Made by a program: the position numbers and the translations under genes
Origin: Ancylostoma caninum
Lineage: Eukaryota; Nematoda; Chromadorea; Rhabditida; Ancylostomatidae
Assembly: GCA_037903475.1 (NCBI GenBank)
Contig: JBAJFG010000015.1
Span: 1,178,001-1,242,000 of the forward strand
Length of the DNA stretch: 64,000 bases
Direction: 5' to 3'
Notes under the pieces: generated by a model
The model's input: only the letters and a program-made list of their open reading frames with translations
What the model was told of the DNA's origin: nothing
The model's database searches: none
Shown here: positions 34,355 through 46,613 of the stretch, piece after piece
Layout: the number at the start of each line of letters is the position of its first letter
How positions within the stretch are numbered: position 1 is the stretch's first letter

Positions 34355-36000
34355 TAGTTTATTACTCGATTTATCAGGATCGGTTCTTGATTCGGATAAA
34401 GTCAGAGGGAAATGGTCCAACGAATGCTACCGTAAGCGAGCTTTATTTTATATCAACTTTGATGCAAGAGGGCAAGAACGAGACAGAAAATGATGGCTAC
34501 TTCGAATAGGACATTATGAAAGCCTTCTCAAATGATAGATGGAATTTTATATTGTATTTGGATTATATCTGAATTGTCTTGAGAGTACGATGATTTTCGA
34601 TGTGGTTTCAGTAGAAATTCGACTATTCCAGGTTTCGTGAAAACACCATAAAGCCTTCTCACATTTCTGGAAGATGAATAATCTTTTGGAGAATTGTTGT
34701 CTGGTCAGCTGTAATTACACATAATAGTTGGCCAATTGGGAATACGCGCCTTTTTTTCTAATTGAAGTTATTAAACACTTTTTGCTGAAGCTAGCTTTCT
34801 AATCCAACCTCGTATCCGGATTCGCACCTAGGGCACACAATTATTGTATCTATGCCAAAACATGAAAGGTATTGTCGACGTTGAGATGCTGAACTATCAC
34901 TAGGCGACACCGGAAGATCTGTGGTGTTGCGCTGTACCTATATGTACAAGATACTCAGACTAGGAATCGTACCATCATTTCTTCCAAAAAAAAGGCGACA
35001 GGAAATCAGCGCCTCTCTGAAAGGCATCGAAGCAACGTAATAAAAAAAAGAGGAAAAAGTTGGGAGCGCAGTATAACCCAGCACTGCCACAAACGGACCA
35101 GAACTTGTTGCTGTGAGCGAAGCTTTCCTTTTTCAGCAAACTTCAAACACCAAAGTAGAATTTGATAGAGCTGCTATTTCGAGTCGCTATTTAAGTACAT
35201 TTTGTAGGAGTTCTTTACATAAAAAACGGCAAGTGCTTACACACACTAATTTCGGATGTATTCGGACTTTGTTAACATTTTCGCAATTGTTCCTCTTTTC
35301 CTCGAAAACTGGAATTTTTAGCTGGATTATCAACTGCATAATTGCTTGAACGATACTCGCTATCTGACTGATCTCTTTTCCTAGGAAACTGCACTATGGG
35401 GAAGGAACATGCCATCTGAGCAAGGAGCGAAGAAGCACATTGGCTGTTCTTAGTGAAAGAGTATTCTCTTTTGACAGTAAGTAAGACCATGGTTCACTCG
35501 AAGGTCGCATATGTCTTACTTTTTCACTAGTGCACTAACAATTAGATAGCATTTGTTGGAAACGGTCAGCGCGGGAAAAACTTGTTCAGGACATTCAAGA
35601 TCCACGACATCTCAACATTTCGAGGGTAATGTTCTATAGAAGGAAGTTGTTAAGCCTTTAGATTCAGCCACTTTCGTTGTTCACAGACACACTACTTTTC
35701 TGAAGCAAACCACAACACTGAAGTACTATGTAATTTTACGACAAATTTCCTCACATATTACCAGCACTAGTACGATAATTCATATTATCACGATGTTTTC
35801 ACCACTTATTTTCGCGTTTTAGTGAACTCAGGATTTATGAACGTGAACTATTTCTCGGTTTATGCTGGGCTCAGATCTATGTATGAATAAGTGTGCCTAG
35901 GAATTTATGTTTATTCTGCAGATATTGTTCGAATTGATGTTTTTCATCTCTTAATGGAAATTTAATTACACACTGCTTCTCGCTAGTGCTTGTTTCATGC
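34355..36000. other. No supported gene
   Basis: I find only short frames without splice context or homology. Confidence 0.4.
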
Positions 36001-36358
36001 AGAGAATACGTTTGGAGATGGAACATGTCCAAGATAACAATAATGGTCAGCCAGGGGTGTGACGCGAGGGTAGTGGACTTGGCAGGAAGTGCTCTTCAAC
36101 AAGTGGTTTCCTAAATTCATCTGGGTAAAGAGCTGAATATTCGGGAAGTGGCGGACCAGATCAAAGAGCTCGACCCCGAAGATTCTAAATTCAACGCCTC
36201 TGCACTGTCAGCGATGTGCTACGAGACCAACGCTTGGTCTGATAACGAGAATATCACTTAAGCTACGTGAACAACGCACCGAGCACTAGGAAGATGTCTT
36301 GTGAAGGCGATTTGATACCACCAGTAGCACCAAGGCCTTCGAAGTTTAGATCTACGAC
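36001..36358 (+). pseudogene. Broken coding-like exon, unrecognised
   Basis: After a TTTCATGCAG acceptor, one plus-strand frame reads LNIREVADQIKELDPEDSKF and on to MCYETNAWSDNENIT, then meets a stop. A minus-one shift at about 36258 continues as LSYVNNAPSTRKMSCEGDLI to a stop at 36358. The residue use is coding-like, but a further stop at 36112-36114 and the frame change indicate decay. I do not recognise a family. Confidence 0.35.
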
Positions 36359-36429
36359 ATAAATATTCAGTAAATGGAACATTCTAAGCATCACAGGAGC
36401 GGTCACTTACTTCAATCTAATGATGATGT

Positions 36430-36628
36430 ATGAAGACTCCGCGCCAACGAACGGCTACCAAGAAACAAGACGAGATCATTGAAACGACCGCCGACACAAT
36501 GGGCCGACTCGCTTACAAAGTATTCCAAACAAGAGCTTTTGCCACATTGAATGCAAGTCACCAGAAAGTGTGCGGTATGAAAGTTTCGTCTTCGCTGGGA
36601 AGATCGCCAGAAAAAAAGTATCAAAGAA
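36430..36628 (+). CDS. Candidate exon, unrecognised basic protein
   Basis: From an ATG at 36430 the frame reads MKTPRQRTATKKQDEIIETT and continues through DTMGRLAYKVFQTR to SPEKKYQRT, ending at a possible donor, AAC/GTAGGTATT. The composition is that of a real, basic, helix-rich protein. I can find no convincing partner exon downstream. It may be the N-terminus of a gene or a fragment related to the decayed exon just upstream. No domain is recognised. Confidence 0.3.
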
Positions 36629-36633
36629 CGTAG

Positions 36634-38071
36634 GTATTGTTTCCAGTGGCGAAAATGTGTTCACTACTACATATTGGATGCCTATGCCATTGAAGTGACA
36701 GCTCTACTTTATGGAGTAGAGTGTGATATTTATCACCACTGAGCTGCGGTATTACTTTCCTCGGTTGAACAGAACGTAGGAAACACCAATTAGGTAAATT
36801 AAGAATGTAAAGAAGTTGTACAAGTAGTTCGTATGTCGACGAATTGGCGAGCAGGGAAGAGAAAGGAAGTGTTATGAGTCATCAAATTTCGGTTTGGTAA
36901 ACTAAAATTGTCAGAGATGGATCTTAAAAAATAACTAGTCACAAAAACAGTAAGTATAATCAGTACTGCTTAATTTAAGTCATCAAAATATAGGGGAACA
37001 ACTACCATTTGACACCGAAGTCGCGAAATTAATACCTATTTAGCACTGCCACACTGGTGTTGTAATGTGTAGGATGGGATGTAAGCTAACGAATGGGGAA
37101 ATTCACTTTATCAATGGAAGAAGCACATAGTCAATAGAACTGAAACCTATGAGAGTGAAAGGAAGGAACGTGAAGTACCAATTCATATGATAAGTGAGAG
37201 ATAGCTTTGGATCATGGCAAAATAAGAAATCCGAGAGAAGAAGACGTGGATGAGCTTGCATCGCGGTCGATTCGCAGAAGAAATATCAGGAATGATACGA
37301 AAAAAGAAAGGAAAACTAATGTACTATGATATCGCTTTTGAAGGGCCACTCTAGACCGACCCCTATCAATCTGCATTTAGGTTGTAACGAAGTTACATCC
37401 ACGTAACGACATTTGTTCTCACCGTGGAGCAAGGAATAGTTCAAGAACATCTAGTTTCAAGCACAAAAGTGAAAGAGTCTGGTGTATTGCTGATTTTATT
37501 CTTGACGTTTTTCTGTTTGATGTCATTATTATCATGACATTTCACTATCATCCGTTCATTTATAGTAATGACTATTCTACTAAAACACTAAAACCAAAGG
37601 GCTCGAAGATACGATTCCTTAGGATAAAGAACGTTTCCACTCCCATTGAGGCATGTGAGTAGCGGTAAGGAAGATGACAATGGAGGTAGTTTACATCTGT
37701 TCGCTATGTCACAGAACGCTATGAATGACGTGATAGTACTTTCTGGTCTTACATCGGAGGAGAGCGAGGAGATTGGGTGGCAGGCGTTCCAGGGAATGCC
37801 CTACAGCTAAAACCACGGAATACTCAGATGAAGAGAATCAAAAAATGTGAGATAGCGTAGTAACTGCGTAGGCAGTGTTGAACGAAATAAATTAAAGAAT
37901 ACACGAAATGACTGCGCAGTACGTCAGATATGAGATTGTGCGCTTTTATATAAGTAGCCTTGAAACGTCATCGCAGCAGAATCGCATCTGTCATTGGAAG
38001 AAAGGGCGGAGCGACTGTCAAGAGGGGTATGTTACAAGCTAGGAGAGTAACGTTGGTTTAAAAGAGACTAA
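36634..38071. other. No supported gene
   Basis: AT-rich sequence with scattered short frames; nothing delimited. Confidence 0.4.
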
Positions 38072-38837
38072 AGCCCCAGTCAGAGTTTTGCCGCCGAGCG
38101 AGTTCTCGCCGGGTTCTCGCCGTTGCAAGAGGAGGGCGTGGAAGGCCTTTGCCTCTCAGCGACGTTGGCGATACTCAGAGTTGAGCGTGAGCGCGGAGCT
38201 TAGCACTAGGGCATCTTTTCTACATCTGCAGTAGTTCTTCCACTTCTTTTGAATTCCTGTAGAATTCCTTGTTAGAACTGAACGATACGAACGAGGAATG
38301 CCTCTTCTGTGTACTCTATGAATTAGTATTGTGAGCCTGGTGTCCAGGCAGGGGTGTGCCTCATTAACGTAATCCCTACTGTTCCTGGCTACCACCTCCA
38401 GAAGGCATTCTAGGACTAACTATGCTACATCGTCCTCATCAATGACTAAAATTCCAGGAATACAATGAATGACATAAAGGATACCGCACCAAATGTTCTA
38501 GTTTACGAGTAGGCACCCACCGAAAACTTCAAGTGAGAAGCGCTAAAAACATAAACAAACATAACTAAATGTTCATCATTGGAGAAGTGCAATTTGTTCA
38601 AAAGATTCGAGAAATTACGAAGAAAAATACCATCGGCGAGTTTTACTGCGCGCGACGAAAATGGTCCGAGGCATTCCTTGTCGCCGCTCGTAGGGCGAGC
38701 TCGCGGTGAGCTAGCCGCTGCAAAATACTCTGAATGACCCCCCTGGTGAGTTTTGCGGCGGCGAGCTCGCGCTGCGTAGCAGCCCAGCATGTTTCGACAT
38801 GGGCGACTCGCCCGGCGGCAAAACTCTGAGTGGGGCT
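38072..38837. mobile_element. PIF/Harbinger-like MITE (TAA duplication)
   Basis: Terminal inverted repeats of about 32 bp: AGCCCCAGTCAGAGTTTTGC at the left, and the complement of AGCCCCACTCAGAGTTTTGC at the right. Both ends are flanked by TAA (38069-38071 and 38838-38840), the three-base duplication typical of PIF/Harbinger. A second internal copy of the end sequence at about 38728-38770, and a GC-rich inverted stretch at 38640-38725, indicate a nested or rearranged relative. There is no transposase. Confidence 0.75.
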
Positions 38838-39022
38838 TAAGCGTTCAAGAGGGTTCACATTTGATTGATTGTGTATTTGAAAGGTTCTGATTTTTGGCGT
38901 ACTGTAGTTTACCTTGGATGCGGGCAAAGAAGTGGCAGGAATTGACGGCTATAAAGGCAGCGCCTTAGATGAGATCCAGAGACCTGGCAGCTCCGGCGTA
39001 GATCACTGGACACGCCGCTCGT

Positions 39023-39283
39023 GTGATTGTCTTTATTGGTTTTTCTCTCATCATTTGGCTGCATTCTTTTATCCTCACCTGTATTTTATCTATACTCGCG
39101 GTCATACCGATTCAATGCTGTTTTCTTTCCGGCAATCAGCAAACTTCTCGCTCACAGACTACCACTTCGCCAAGAACCTGGACGGATTCTTCAGGGATAA
39201 TTTTCTCGAAGACTAAAGTGATACCAAAATTGCCCTCCGGAAGTTCGTCGATTCTAGAAGGTCCTTTCAGAAGTGCACGGTAG
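39023..39283 (+). CDS. Candidate exon with one membrane segment
   Basis: The frame encodes a strongly hydrophobic segment of about 34 residues (start VIVFIGFSLIIWLHSFILTC) followed by a Ser/Thr-rich tail ending PSGSSSILEGPFRSAR-stop. It is limited upstream by a stop at about 38997, and I see no strong acceptor. It could be an exon of a small single-pass membrane protein or chance. No family is recognised. Confidence 0.2.
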   Translation: MIVFIGFSLIIWLHSFILTCILSILAVIPIQCCFLSGNQQTSRSQTTTSPRTWTDSSGIIFSKTKVIPKLPSGSSSILEGPFRSAR

Positions 39284-41130
39284 TCGCAGAACATCCTCCT
39301 TATTGATAAAGATTTGCTGATTAAAATAGTTCTAAGCATTTTTAAAAAGATCGATATTGAAAGGAGTTATGAGGTTCGGAATCAAAGGCATGAAAACGCG
39401 CATTATTTTTGCACCAAGCTAATATTTTCCACTACGCTGATCACAAATTTGACGACCATTTTCACATAGGTTTACGCTTGCTTGAGCATAGAATATAAAA
39501 GCAAGGCATAGCAAACATAACTCTCGCTACGCTCTGAATAAACTATAAAAAGCAACTAAAAGCTCGAACGTTCAAAGTATAACTGCTGAGGCAGTGCTCG
39601 AGCATTATTTTGAATACGTTGTGGATGATTGGCAATGCGTTATTCTTGCGAAGATCGTTGAGTTTATTCATTTGAATGCACACTACGGTGTGCCATGCAA
39701 GACAGATTTTAAAAGAACAAAAAATAACGGATAATCCAAGGTGCAAAAGAACAGGTGAAACTCTTTAATATATGCAGAACTCAGTAATAAAGAACAGATA
39801 AAAGTTCTGTGAAGATAAACGCTCTGTAATGGTGAGATGACCGATAAAGAAGGTAAAGAAGACAGCTAAGTGATGAAAAAGATCAGGTTTTGGCAATGCA
39901 TGATAGATGTAGATCGTAATGCAACATAATGATGCAACTAGGCCCTTCAGGTGGAATAACTTAGACGGAGCAATTAGTGGAAAGAACTTTTAAGATTTAC
40001 ATGGAAAATCTGAAAACATTATTCACAACAGAAATCCTGTTGATAAATGCAAGCAGTGATAGTCTCGAAGAAAGGAATTTGTTCATTGTTTTTGCAAACG
40101 CGGTAGAAGCAAAGGTACATTTGGCGATTTGGTGACGATTATAAACCTTATTTCGTATGCTGAAGCATTCCTGTAGTCTTACGATACTGTCGGCATTGTA
40201 GTTAGCTGTTCCTCCCGTAATCTGGCCAAGCTTTGCGCGGAGTATTATTTCTCTTGCTGATCACGATTATAGCATTTATTGTGTGCTGTGACTAGCTTCT
40301 GGGTCAGATTGTGGACCGTTGCAGACATCGAACTCCAGCGATGACGTGTAACCTTCCCAAAAATGCACGAAGATTCCAGCTGGATGCTATATTCATGATC
40401 AGCCAGTGAATCGTGATAAGCAAGTCCTTCCTGTAAAGTTTCGGTGAATTCTGGACGAAAAACTGCACTTACAATATGTTTACAGTACCTCTTCAAGTAA
40501 CCCTTCGATAGTGCATTACCGTGAAAAATGGGTTTCATATTCGCGTTTTATTCTGTGAAACCCTACCAAATCGATCGTCATAGGAAAAACATTTACAGTA
40601 TCTACTGTATGATACAGTAACCATGCAATACTGCGCTGTGAAACAAAATTGAGTCCATATTTGTGGTGAGAGTTCCTATTGAAAAACGCGAGAAAAATTG
40701 TAACGAGGTAAAAGGGCTTAGTGCGATCCACCGGTAGCTCTATAGCCCATTATGAGTTGATGCTTTAGATTGTTACGTTGTAAAGCAGGTGCTAGTGGAT
40801 ACCGTGCGTAGCAAAACCAGCTTTAGCTAGCTGCCATTATCATACGTTTCTAACGTCATTTTTGCATGAGTGTTCTGAATTCCGTAGGATAATAAAATGT
40901 TAAGTATAGGTTTCTTATAGAAAGTAAAAAAAAAACAAGGGAATTCTTTTTCCATGCAGCCACTATCTTCACGTAGGCGCCAATTCGCAGTCAAACATTC
41001 AAATCCAGGTTGAAATTCATGAACACAAACCTGCGCAAACTCAGGTTAGCAGACGAACTTTCACTTCCTGCCTCTCCTACGATTAGGTAGAGTTTGGAAC
41101 GAGGAACCAATGTTGACTGGAAAATCGAGG
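39284..41130. other. No secure gene
   Basis: A 97-codon minus-strand frame at 40538-40245 (start MKPIFHGNALSKGYLKRYCK) has some coding-like composition, including an internal TTTACAG acceptor, but no homology and no partner exon. Nothing else is supported. Confidence 0.35.
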
Positions 41131-41351
41131 TTCTGACAGTGCGTTATACTGAGGAAAATGCAAAATTTCATCAAAATAGAGTGTTTGTGGTCGAAATGCC
41201 TGAAAATCAAACATTTTCCTGTATTTCACTCAAATGACCGAGTGTTCTGACAGTGCGTTATACTGAGGAAAATGCAAAATTCCATCAAAATGGAGTGTCT
41301 ATGGTCAAAATACCTCAAATCAAACATTTGCGTGTATTTCACTCATAATGT
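41131..41351 (+). repeat. Two-unit tandem repeat, period 114 bp
   Basis: Copies at 41131-41244 and 41245-41351 share TTCTGACAGTGCGTTATACT, GAGGAAAATGCAAAATT and CATCAAAAT-GAGTGT, with about 10 per cent divergence. Confidence 0.85.
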
Positions 41352-41849
41352 TGACTTGTAGGGCTGGCGTTTCTTAAACTCCGGATTGCGTAAAACACTT
41401 TTTTTGGACCTAACTCGGTGGTTTCAAGCTCATGTTTTTTGTCCGTTTAGTTACGGGAACCTTCACCTATCTCTCCATGAAGGCCATCTAATACTTCACG
41501 CCTTTCAATTGTGTTGGATTGGACCTACATTTCATTTCCCTTGATATCCAGTGAATTACACTCCGAACATTTTTTTCAAGTCTTACGCCAACTACAATTT
41601 GAGATGAACTCACAGTGTTAATCCATAGAACTGCCCTCTAATTTCCGGATGCATTTTAGTTTTGCATAAAAACTCTTCATTCAGGAATTCTCAAATTACT
41701 ATAATTGAAATATCAAAAAGTCGAATAAAGAGAAACGGGCATTTCTAAGTCAATTCTCTCTTTGTAGTTGGGGATGTTGCCAAGTGAAAATTGCTTGAAG
41801 TTGAAATAGTTTCAAACAATTTCCTCAGGGACTCTGTTTTAAAGTTCCT
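41352..41849. other. No supported gene
   Basis: Nothing recognised. Confidence 0.4.
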
Positions 41850-42308
41850 ACGCGCAATCGGCGGAAAATTTTCGAGCGCACCCAGCATGCAGCGCGTGCG
41901 AGGCGCGGCCCTCTTGTGGCAGCGGTCTTCAGTCGTTCGTCAGATTCTTGGCCCAGGTGAGTGTTTTTCTCTAATTTTCCTTTAACTGAAGTTTATCTGA
42001 AGCTGTGAGGCCTGTGGCTGACCGATATCGACCGGCCGGCCCTCATATTTTGCATGTTGTTACCCCATGAATGCCCCAAATGCTTGTTTTCATTGTTTTT
42101 ATGAGACATGCGGGGCCATCCGGTCGACATCGGTCAGCCACAGGCCTCACACCTTCAGATAAACTTCAACCGAAGAGAAAAAATGAAGGAAAAACATTCA
42201 CCTGGGCCAGAAATCTGACGAACGACGGGGGACCGCTGCCACAAGAGGGCCGCGCCGCGCACGCGCCCCATGCTAGGAGCGCTTGAAAATTTTCCTCCGA
42301 TTGCGCCT
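41850..42308. mobile_element. Large palindrome / foldback element
   Basis: Arms of about 200 bp run from CGCGCAATCGGCGGAAAATT (41851) inward to GTGAGGCCTGTGGCTGACCG, and are matched by the complement out to CCGATTGCGCC at 42307. The central loop is about 60 bp. The arms share ACCTGGGCC-type and GCGGCCCTCTTGTGGCAGCG blocks. No transposase is present. Possible short duplications (TAAAG) flank it. Confidence 0.8.
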
Positions 42309-42349
42309 AAAGACTGAGGACCATTATTACAAGATTCCCTTGAGGAAGT

Positions 42350-42540
42350 GCCTTGGGTTAGCAGCGCTTACCATTGTGGGGCACTGGCAATAGGCCACTG
42401 CGGCGCATGAGTTCGATGGTTCGACCCCTGCCACTGGCCGATCAAGCCATCCCCCTTGAGTCGGTGGGTGAATTGGTACCAGAGGAGCCTGGGAGGATGG
42501 AGAGTTGACTCGGAATAGAGAAAGCCCCCCCCCCCCCCCC
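42350..42540 (+). repeat. SINE-like sequence with pol III B box
   Basis: GGTTCGACCCC at 42418-42428 matches the B-box consensus GGTTCGANNCC exactly, and GGTTAGCAGCGCTTACC about 60 bp upstream sits where an A box would. Downstream are GGTGAATTGGTACCAGAGGA and an 18-C tract at about 42523-42540. The layout is that of a tRNA-derived SINE; a second copy is not clear in the window. Confidence 0.35.
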
Positions 42541-43178
42541 GGCCTCCTACACTACAGCCCTACACCTCTGCACTGTATAATGCACGTGCCATTGAATACC
42601 TCTATGTATTCTCAGATGAAGTCAAACACATAGTGCATTCCACGAATGGGGTTAACGCCTACTACTTTATCCTTTATTTTTATATTATTGCTTAATGTCG
42701 CTTGAAGGTTGATTTATGAAGAACAGCTCCATGCTTTCGCACATATGGAATCGTAGGGTGTAGGTGATACCCAAAGAAAAAGCAAGCCACCTCTAGCCTT
42801 GAACTTTATGTAATACTACATTCAGATATCAGCTGAATTCATATAATAACTGTTCAAACCCCCAGTGATCATTATTTGTGTTCCTCGGCATAATTGATTT
42901 GCTAGAAGCAGTGAAGTGTGGCACAATTTGTCTCAGAAATGAAGACCTCCGTAGGCGAGGCCTACTCGACCCTATCTCTTGAATGACGCGTTTTTTATCC
43001 AAGTCCTGCAGCGAAGATACCGAATCATACCACCGAATCGGCCTTTTTTTTCGAGAAGAACGGTGTAATCTGTTCGTGTAGGGAGTGCAGAACTGTTGGT
43101 ACTAATGAAGGCAATGATGGTGGGTCTATCAGCTCGCCACGTTACAAATGGTAACCATACAACAACTCGATACCAAAG
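42541..43178. other. No supported gene
   Basis: Nothing recognised. Confidence 0.4.
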
Positions 43179-43415
43179 CAGTGGCGGACGCAGAAATTGG
43201 GTTGGGGGGGGGGGAGGGGGGGGGGTTGAGGAAGTGGGAGAAAATGGTTTCTCGGCCGGTTTTGGGGACTAAACGAACGTAGTTTTGGATATAGTTCAAA
43301 AAGTTAATATCAAATTCGAATAATCAGAGATAAGTAGCTAAAAAAATAATAAAAAAAAAAAACAGGAAATAAGAAACAAGCTAATGCAGAATTTCCATCT
43401 ATTCTATGGGTCTCC
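43179..43415 (+). mobile_element. hAT-type MITE, right end missing
   Basis: The left end CAGTGGCGGACGCAGAAATT is the hAT-type terminus seen at 53350. G tracts, a TTTTGGGGACTAAACG block and an A-rich centre follow the same layout, and CTAATGCAGAATTTCCAT near 43380 matches the far half of the 53350 element. The terminal repeat at the right is absent. Confidence 0.65.
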
Positions 43416-43757
43416 CTCTACAGCTATGTACTCCTCTGCAAATGAGCAATGTGCAAATCATGTGTTTAGTGAGTGGTCCTATTTTTTCCTTGGCGAATAA
43501 CTGTTGATTGAAGAGCCGTTTAAGCTGTATGCATCAGACATGCGCCAGGCATAGTTATCCATAGAAGATTTTTCCTAAAGTCAGTCGTCGCTGCGTGTAC
43601 ACTATATCAGAATCTCTCGTCACTCGTCTAAATGCGGAATTTCACAGTGGCTTGCAACAGTTATCCTGATCATGCTTTGAATTTATTCTCAATGGTCTAC
43701 GTAGTCTTCATGTACCCTGGTCTTTAAACCTGGCCATCTTTGACGAAGTTCATCTTA

Positions 43758-43831
43758 TATACTTCTGCGCCAACCAGGTTGGTAAGCGGACTTTGTTGAT
43801 GCTTTCGTTTCGACCTTAACGTCTTCTTCAG
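43758..43831 (-). ncRNA. Hammerhead-like motif 3, 3' end of Penelope remnant
   Basis: On the minus strand: CTGAAGA (43831-43825), one A, stem GAC, loop GTTAAG, stem GTC, then GAAA (43811-43808). Further 3', ACCAACCTGGTTGGCGCAGA matches the tails after motifs 1 and 2. It lies about 270 bases past the conserved C-terminal coding blocks of the Penelope remnant. Confidence 0.6.
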
Positions 43832-44330
43832 AGGCCTGAGAGTGGCTTGAACGCTGTATTCGTGGTCTTGTCCGCCAACGCCTCATCCCTCCCAGCTGAC
43901 CTACTGACACTGTTCCAAGCACGTCTGGAAACCACCGACTCGAGCAGAGAGGCACAACAAACAAAAACGTTCACACCGCCGTAGTCGTTGTTGTCCACAC
44001 TCCTTAGTGACTCCTGCTGGATGAATAAGCGTCACACGTCCCTTTGATGATGATTGTGGTCTGGATAGAGTGCTCTGCCGCTCACAGAAAGGCATACGGG
44101 GCAGGAACTCATTTGTGATCGACAAACACTCGTTTCGGTTGTTCATGGTCGGATTCCGAACAGAAATCCAAAATTTCTCTAATAGCTTTCTTGCCGAAAT
44201 TTCAGGCTCGCATGCTAAAATTGCGCACATCACGTTGAAATCTTGACCGTTGGATTGTCCTGTTTATGCTTCCCCAGAGAGGAGACCAAGCTGCCACCTC
44301 CATCTCTTTTGCTAGCTAGATGTTCTTTTA
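43758..44330 (-). mobile_element. Penelope-like element, GIY-YIG 3' remnant
   Basis: Minus-strand frames encode the end of a Penelope-like protein: VRIKEHLASKRDGGGS at about 44320, then (in another frame) ACEPEISARKLLEKFWIS and NECLSITNEFLP at about 44215-44090. These are the conserved C-terminal blocks after the GIY-YIG endonuclease of this class. Frame changes make it dead. A hammerhead-like motif follows on the same strand at 43831. Confidence 0.75.
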
Positions 44331-45581
44331 TGCGCACGCTTAGTACCCATCCGGTTCCATGAATATACAAAAAAATTGTATTCTAAACACTTTATCTGAT
44401 ATATCACACCTGTCTGTGAACAATCCGCTAGTTACAGTATGGGAAAACAACGCATTGTTTTGTTATACAATGTCTGTCGTAAAGTCTACTTCGCACTAGC
44501 TGTTTTTTCATGTTATCAGTCATTCTGGCACTATTTCCTACTATTCTGCCATAACGCAAGTCACAATTCGCAACTTCGCATGAACCTGTGAATAAAATCT
44601 AATCCCTCTGTCCAGGTGCATTCAAAACGATAGATTAACAACGGAAAAAATTGGAAGTGGTATGATGCTTTCTGTTATGGAATATGTAGGTAAATTAGAG
44701 AAACATTTTCAGCATTAGTTTTATCCAAGTGCACCTGCTAATGTGGATTACAGTTGTCAAGACTATTATTAGATTCTCAGCGAACTGTTCAGAGAACTCG
44801 AGCCAAGGTGGAAAAGAGAATACATTTTCCCTTTCTGTTCATGCGTGCTCGAAGCTTTTCGAGAAAAATGAAGATCAGGTATGAAGATGTCACTTGGGTA
44901 GCTGTTACATGTCTTGAAATTTATCAACGTGTATGTATTTTGTAGTAGAACGAAGCATCGTTATCTACGCTTTTTCTGTTGAACTGGTTCCTCATTTAGC
45001 CGAAGATTTCAAAAGTTATTTGCATGATGTACCTGGTTGTAGGAGCAACCTGAGTGCATGAATAAACAATAAACAATAAACAAAAAGAATCCTACGGAAT
45101 TATTTTCTCTGGTCCCGAATCACGAGGAGGATCTGTAAGCCGTTGTTGTTACAAATAGACAGAACTGTAAAAAATCTGGCAGTCAGGAATAGGACAAGTT
45201 GCTCAGATGTAAACATGGAGAATACATTAGAGAAGAGTGATGAGGAAATCAAGAGTGTAAAGCAACCCGCCAACTTTCACCACAGTATATCACAGTCCAT
45301 CCATCATCCAACTTTGTCCGACTTCAGTGGTTTTGCCTACCTAAGAGTGTCACGTCATTTCCTTCATAAACGCATACTAGACAGGAAAAATTCGCTCTGA
45401 TGTAACAGAAACTATTGCAGATACAGAAACAAACGGACTGAACGAGACCCACCTAAGTGCTTTGAGAACAAAAATGAAAAGAAAGTACCAAACAGGAAGT
45501 GTTGGCTCAACTGTTCGGCAGAATTTGTGCTGGTTACTATGGATGAGATGTGTTTTTACCCTCCAAAGTCTCATGGAGGCA
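44331..45581. other. No supported gene
   Basis: Short frames only. A short AATAAACAAT tandem lies at about 45060-45082. Confidence 0.4.
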
Positions 45582-45585
45582 TTAA

Positions 45586-45967
45586 AGGCAGCATCCGTCG
45601 AAACCATCGTGTTTGTGCCGGATTTTAGGGTTTTTGGGGGTGTATTGCTCATATCCGGTGGTGAAATCGCGTGAAACACCCGAGAAAACCGGAAAAAGGC
45701 GATGCTGCCTTCCGTGCGCGGACGAGTATTCCAACGGCGCCCTGCGTGCGCAAATGGGTCTTTGCACGGAGAAAGGGAATCGGTAGCAGCCCGCATGCGT
45801 TAAATTGCGTAAGCTGGCGCATCGGGCCCTCCGAAGCACTGGCCGACTGGGTGTGCACGCAGGTAAGTCGTTACTGTGTGTGTTCCTTGCAGATTCGTGA
45901 TGTGCGCGACGCCTACTTTACGGTTCGCAGCTCAGGTCCGAGTCGAGGATTTCGACTCGTGCTGCCT
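45586..45967. mobile_element. TTAA-flanked piggyBac-like MITE, copy 1
   Basis: The left end AGGCAGCATCCGTCGAAACC and right-end complement AGGCAGCACGAGTCGAAATC are flanked by TTAA at 45582-45585 and 45968-45971. The interior is GC-rich and CpG-rich, with frames on both strands (85-139 codons) that show no homology. 382 bp. Confidence 0.75.
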
Positions 45968-46265
45968 TTAAATGATGGCAAGTATGTAAGGGTTGACAGT
46001 TTCTCACATGTCTTGTGAGGTATGCAGACGACATGGCAGTGTTCGCGAACAATGAAGCGAAGCTGTGAACATTCTCATTGGTACCAGTAAGACGACACGG
46101 TCATTTGATGCAGTGTAGAAAGCCATAGTTCTCATAGCAGATCGGAGCGCTTGTACATAAATGTGTATCAGAATGACGTAGAGATGGATCGATAGAAACT
46201 TCTAATATCAGGTTTTTGCGAAATTGCAGGATGGCGCATAATTACTGTCCCACTACAAAAAAAAC

Positions 46266-46613
46266 GTCACAGAAGAAGAATAAAAGAGCATTTGCTGATG
46301 ACCTCTTCAGAAATGTTTACTGTCTTATAGCGAAACAAGAGCGTTGGTGTCACTCGATGTCCTCTCCTTTGTCGCTGATCACAAGCCTCAGAAGCATGCG
46401 GTGTTTCATCACTATGGGCCGTTCGTGATTTTGCGGGACTTCCTTCCGAGCTTTCTCCGGCGGCATTGCCCAAAACTGAGAGTTGACCTTCCTTTTCAGA
46501 CAAGCCCTCTGTTCTATCACAACACAAGCCGAGTGCTCCAGATCGTTCCATTCAGGAGAAATGGCCGCCCACGCGGAGGCAAGAGTGAGGACAGTCACCT
46601 TGACAAGTCCTAA
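46266..46613. other. Open on both strands, undecided
   Basis: The minus strand has two overlapping frames (46551-46267 and 46598-46350), one with a Ser/Glu/Ala-rich hydrophilic stretch; the plus strand has one at 46344-46613. They may belong with the candidate exon at 46614-47012, but I could not find splice sites that connect them. Confidence 0.2.

Noticed and set aside
45377..45796. 139-codon minus-strand protein
   Set aside because: It crosses the left border of the TTAA-flanked element at 45586 and has no recognisable domain.
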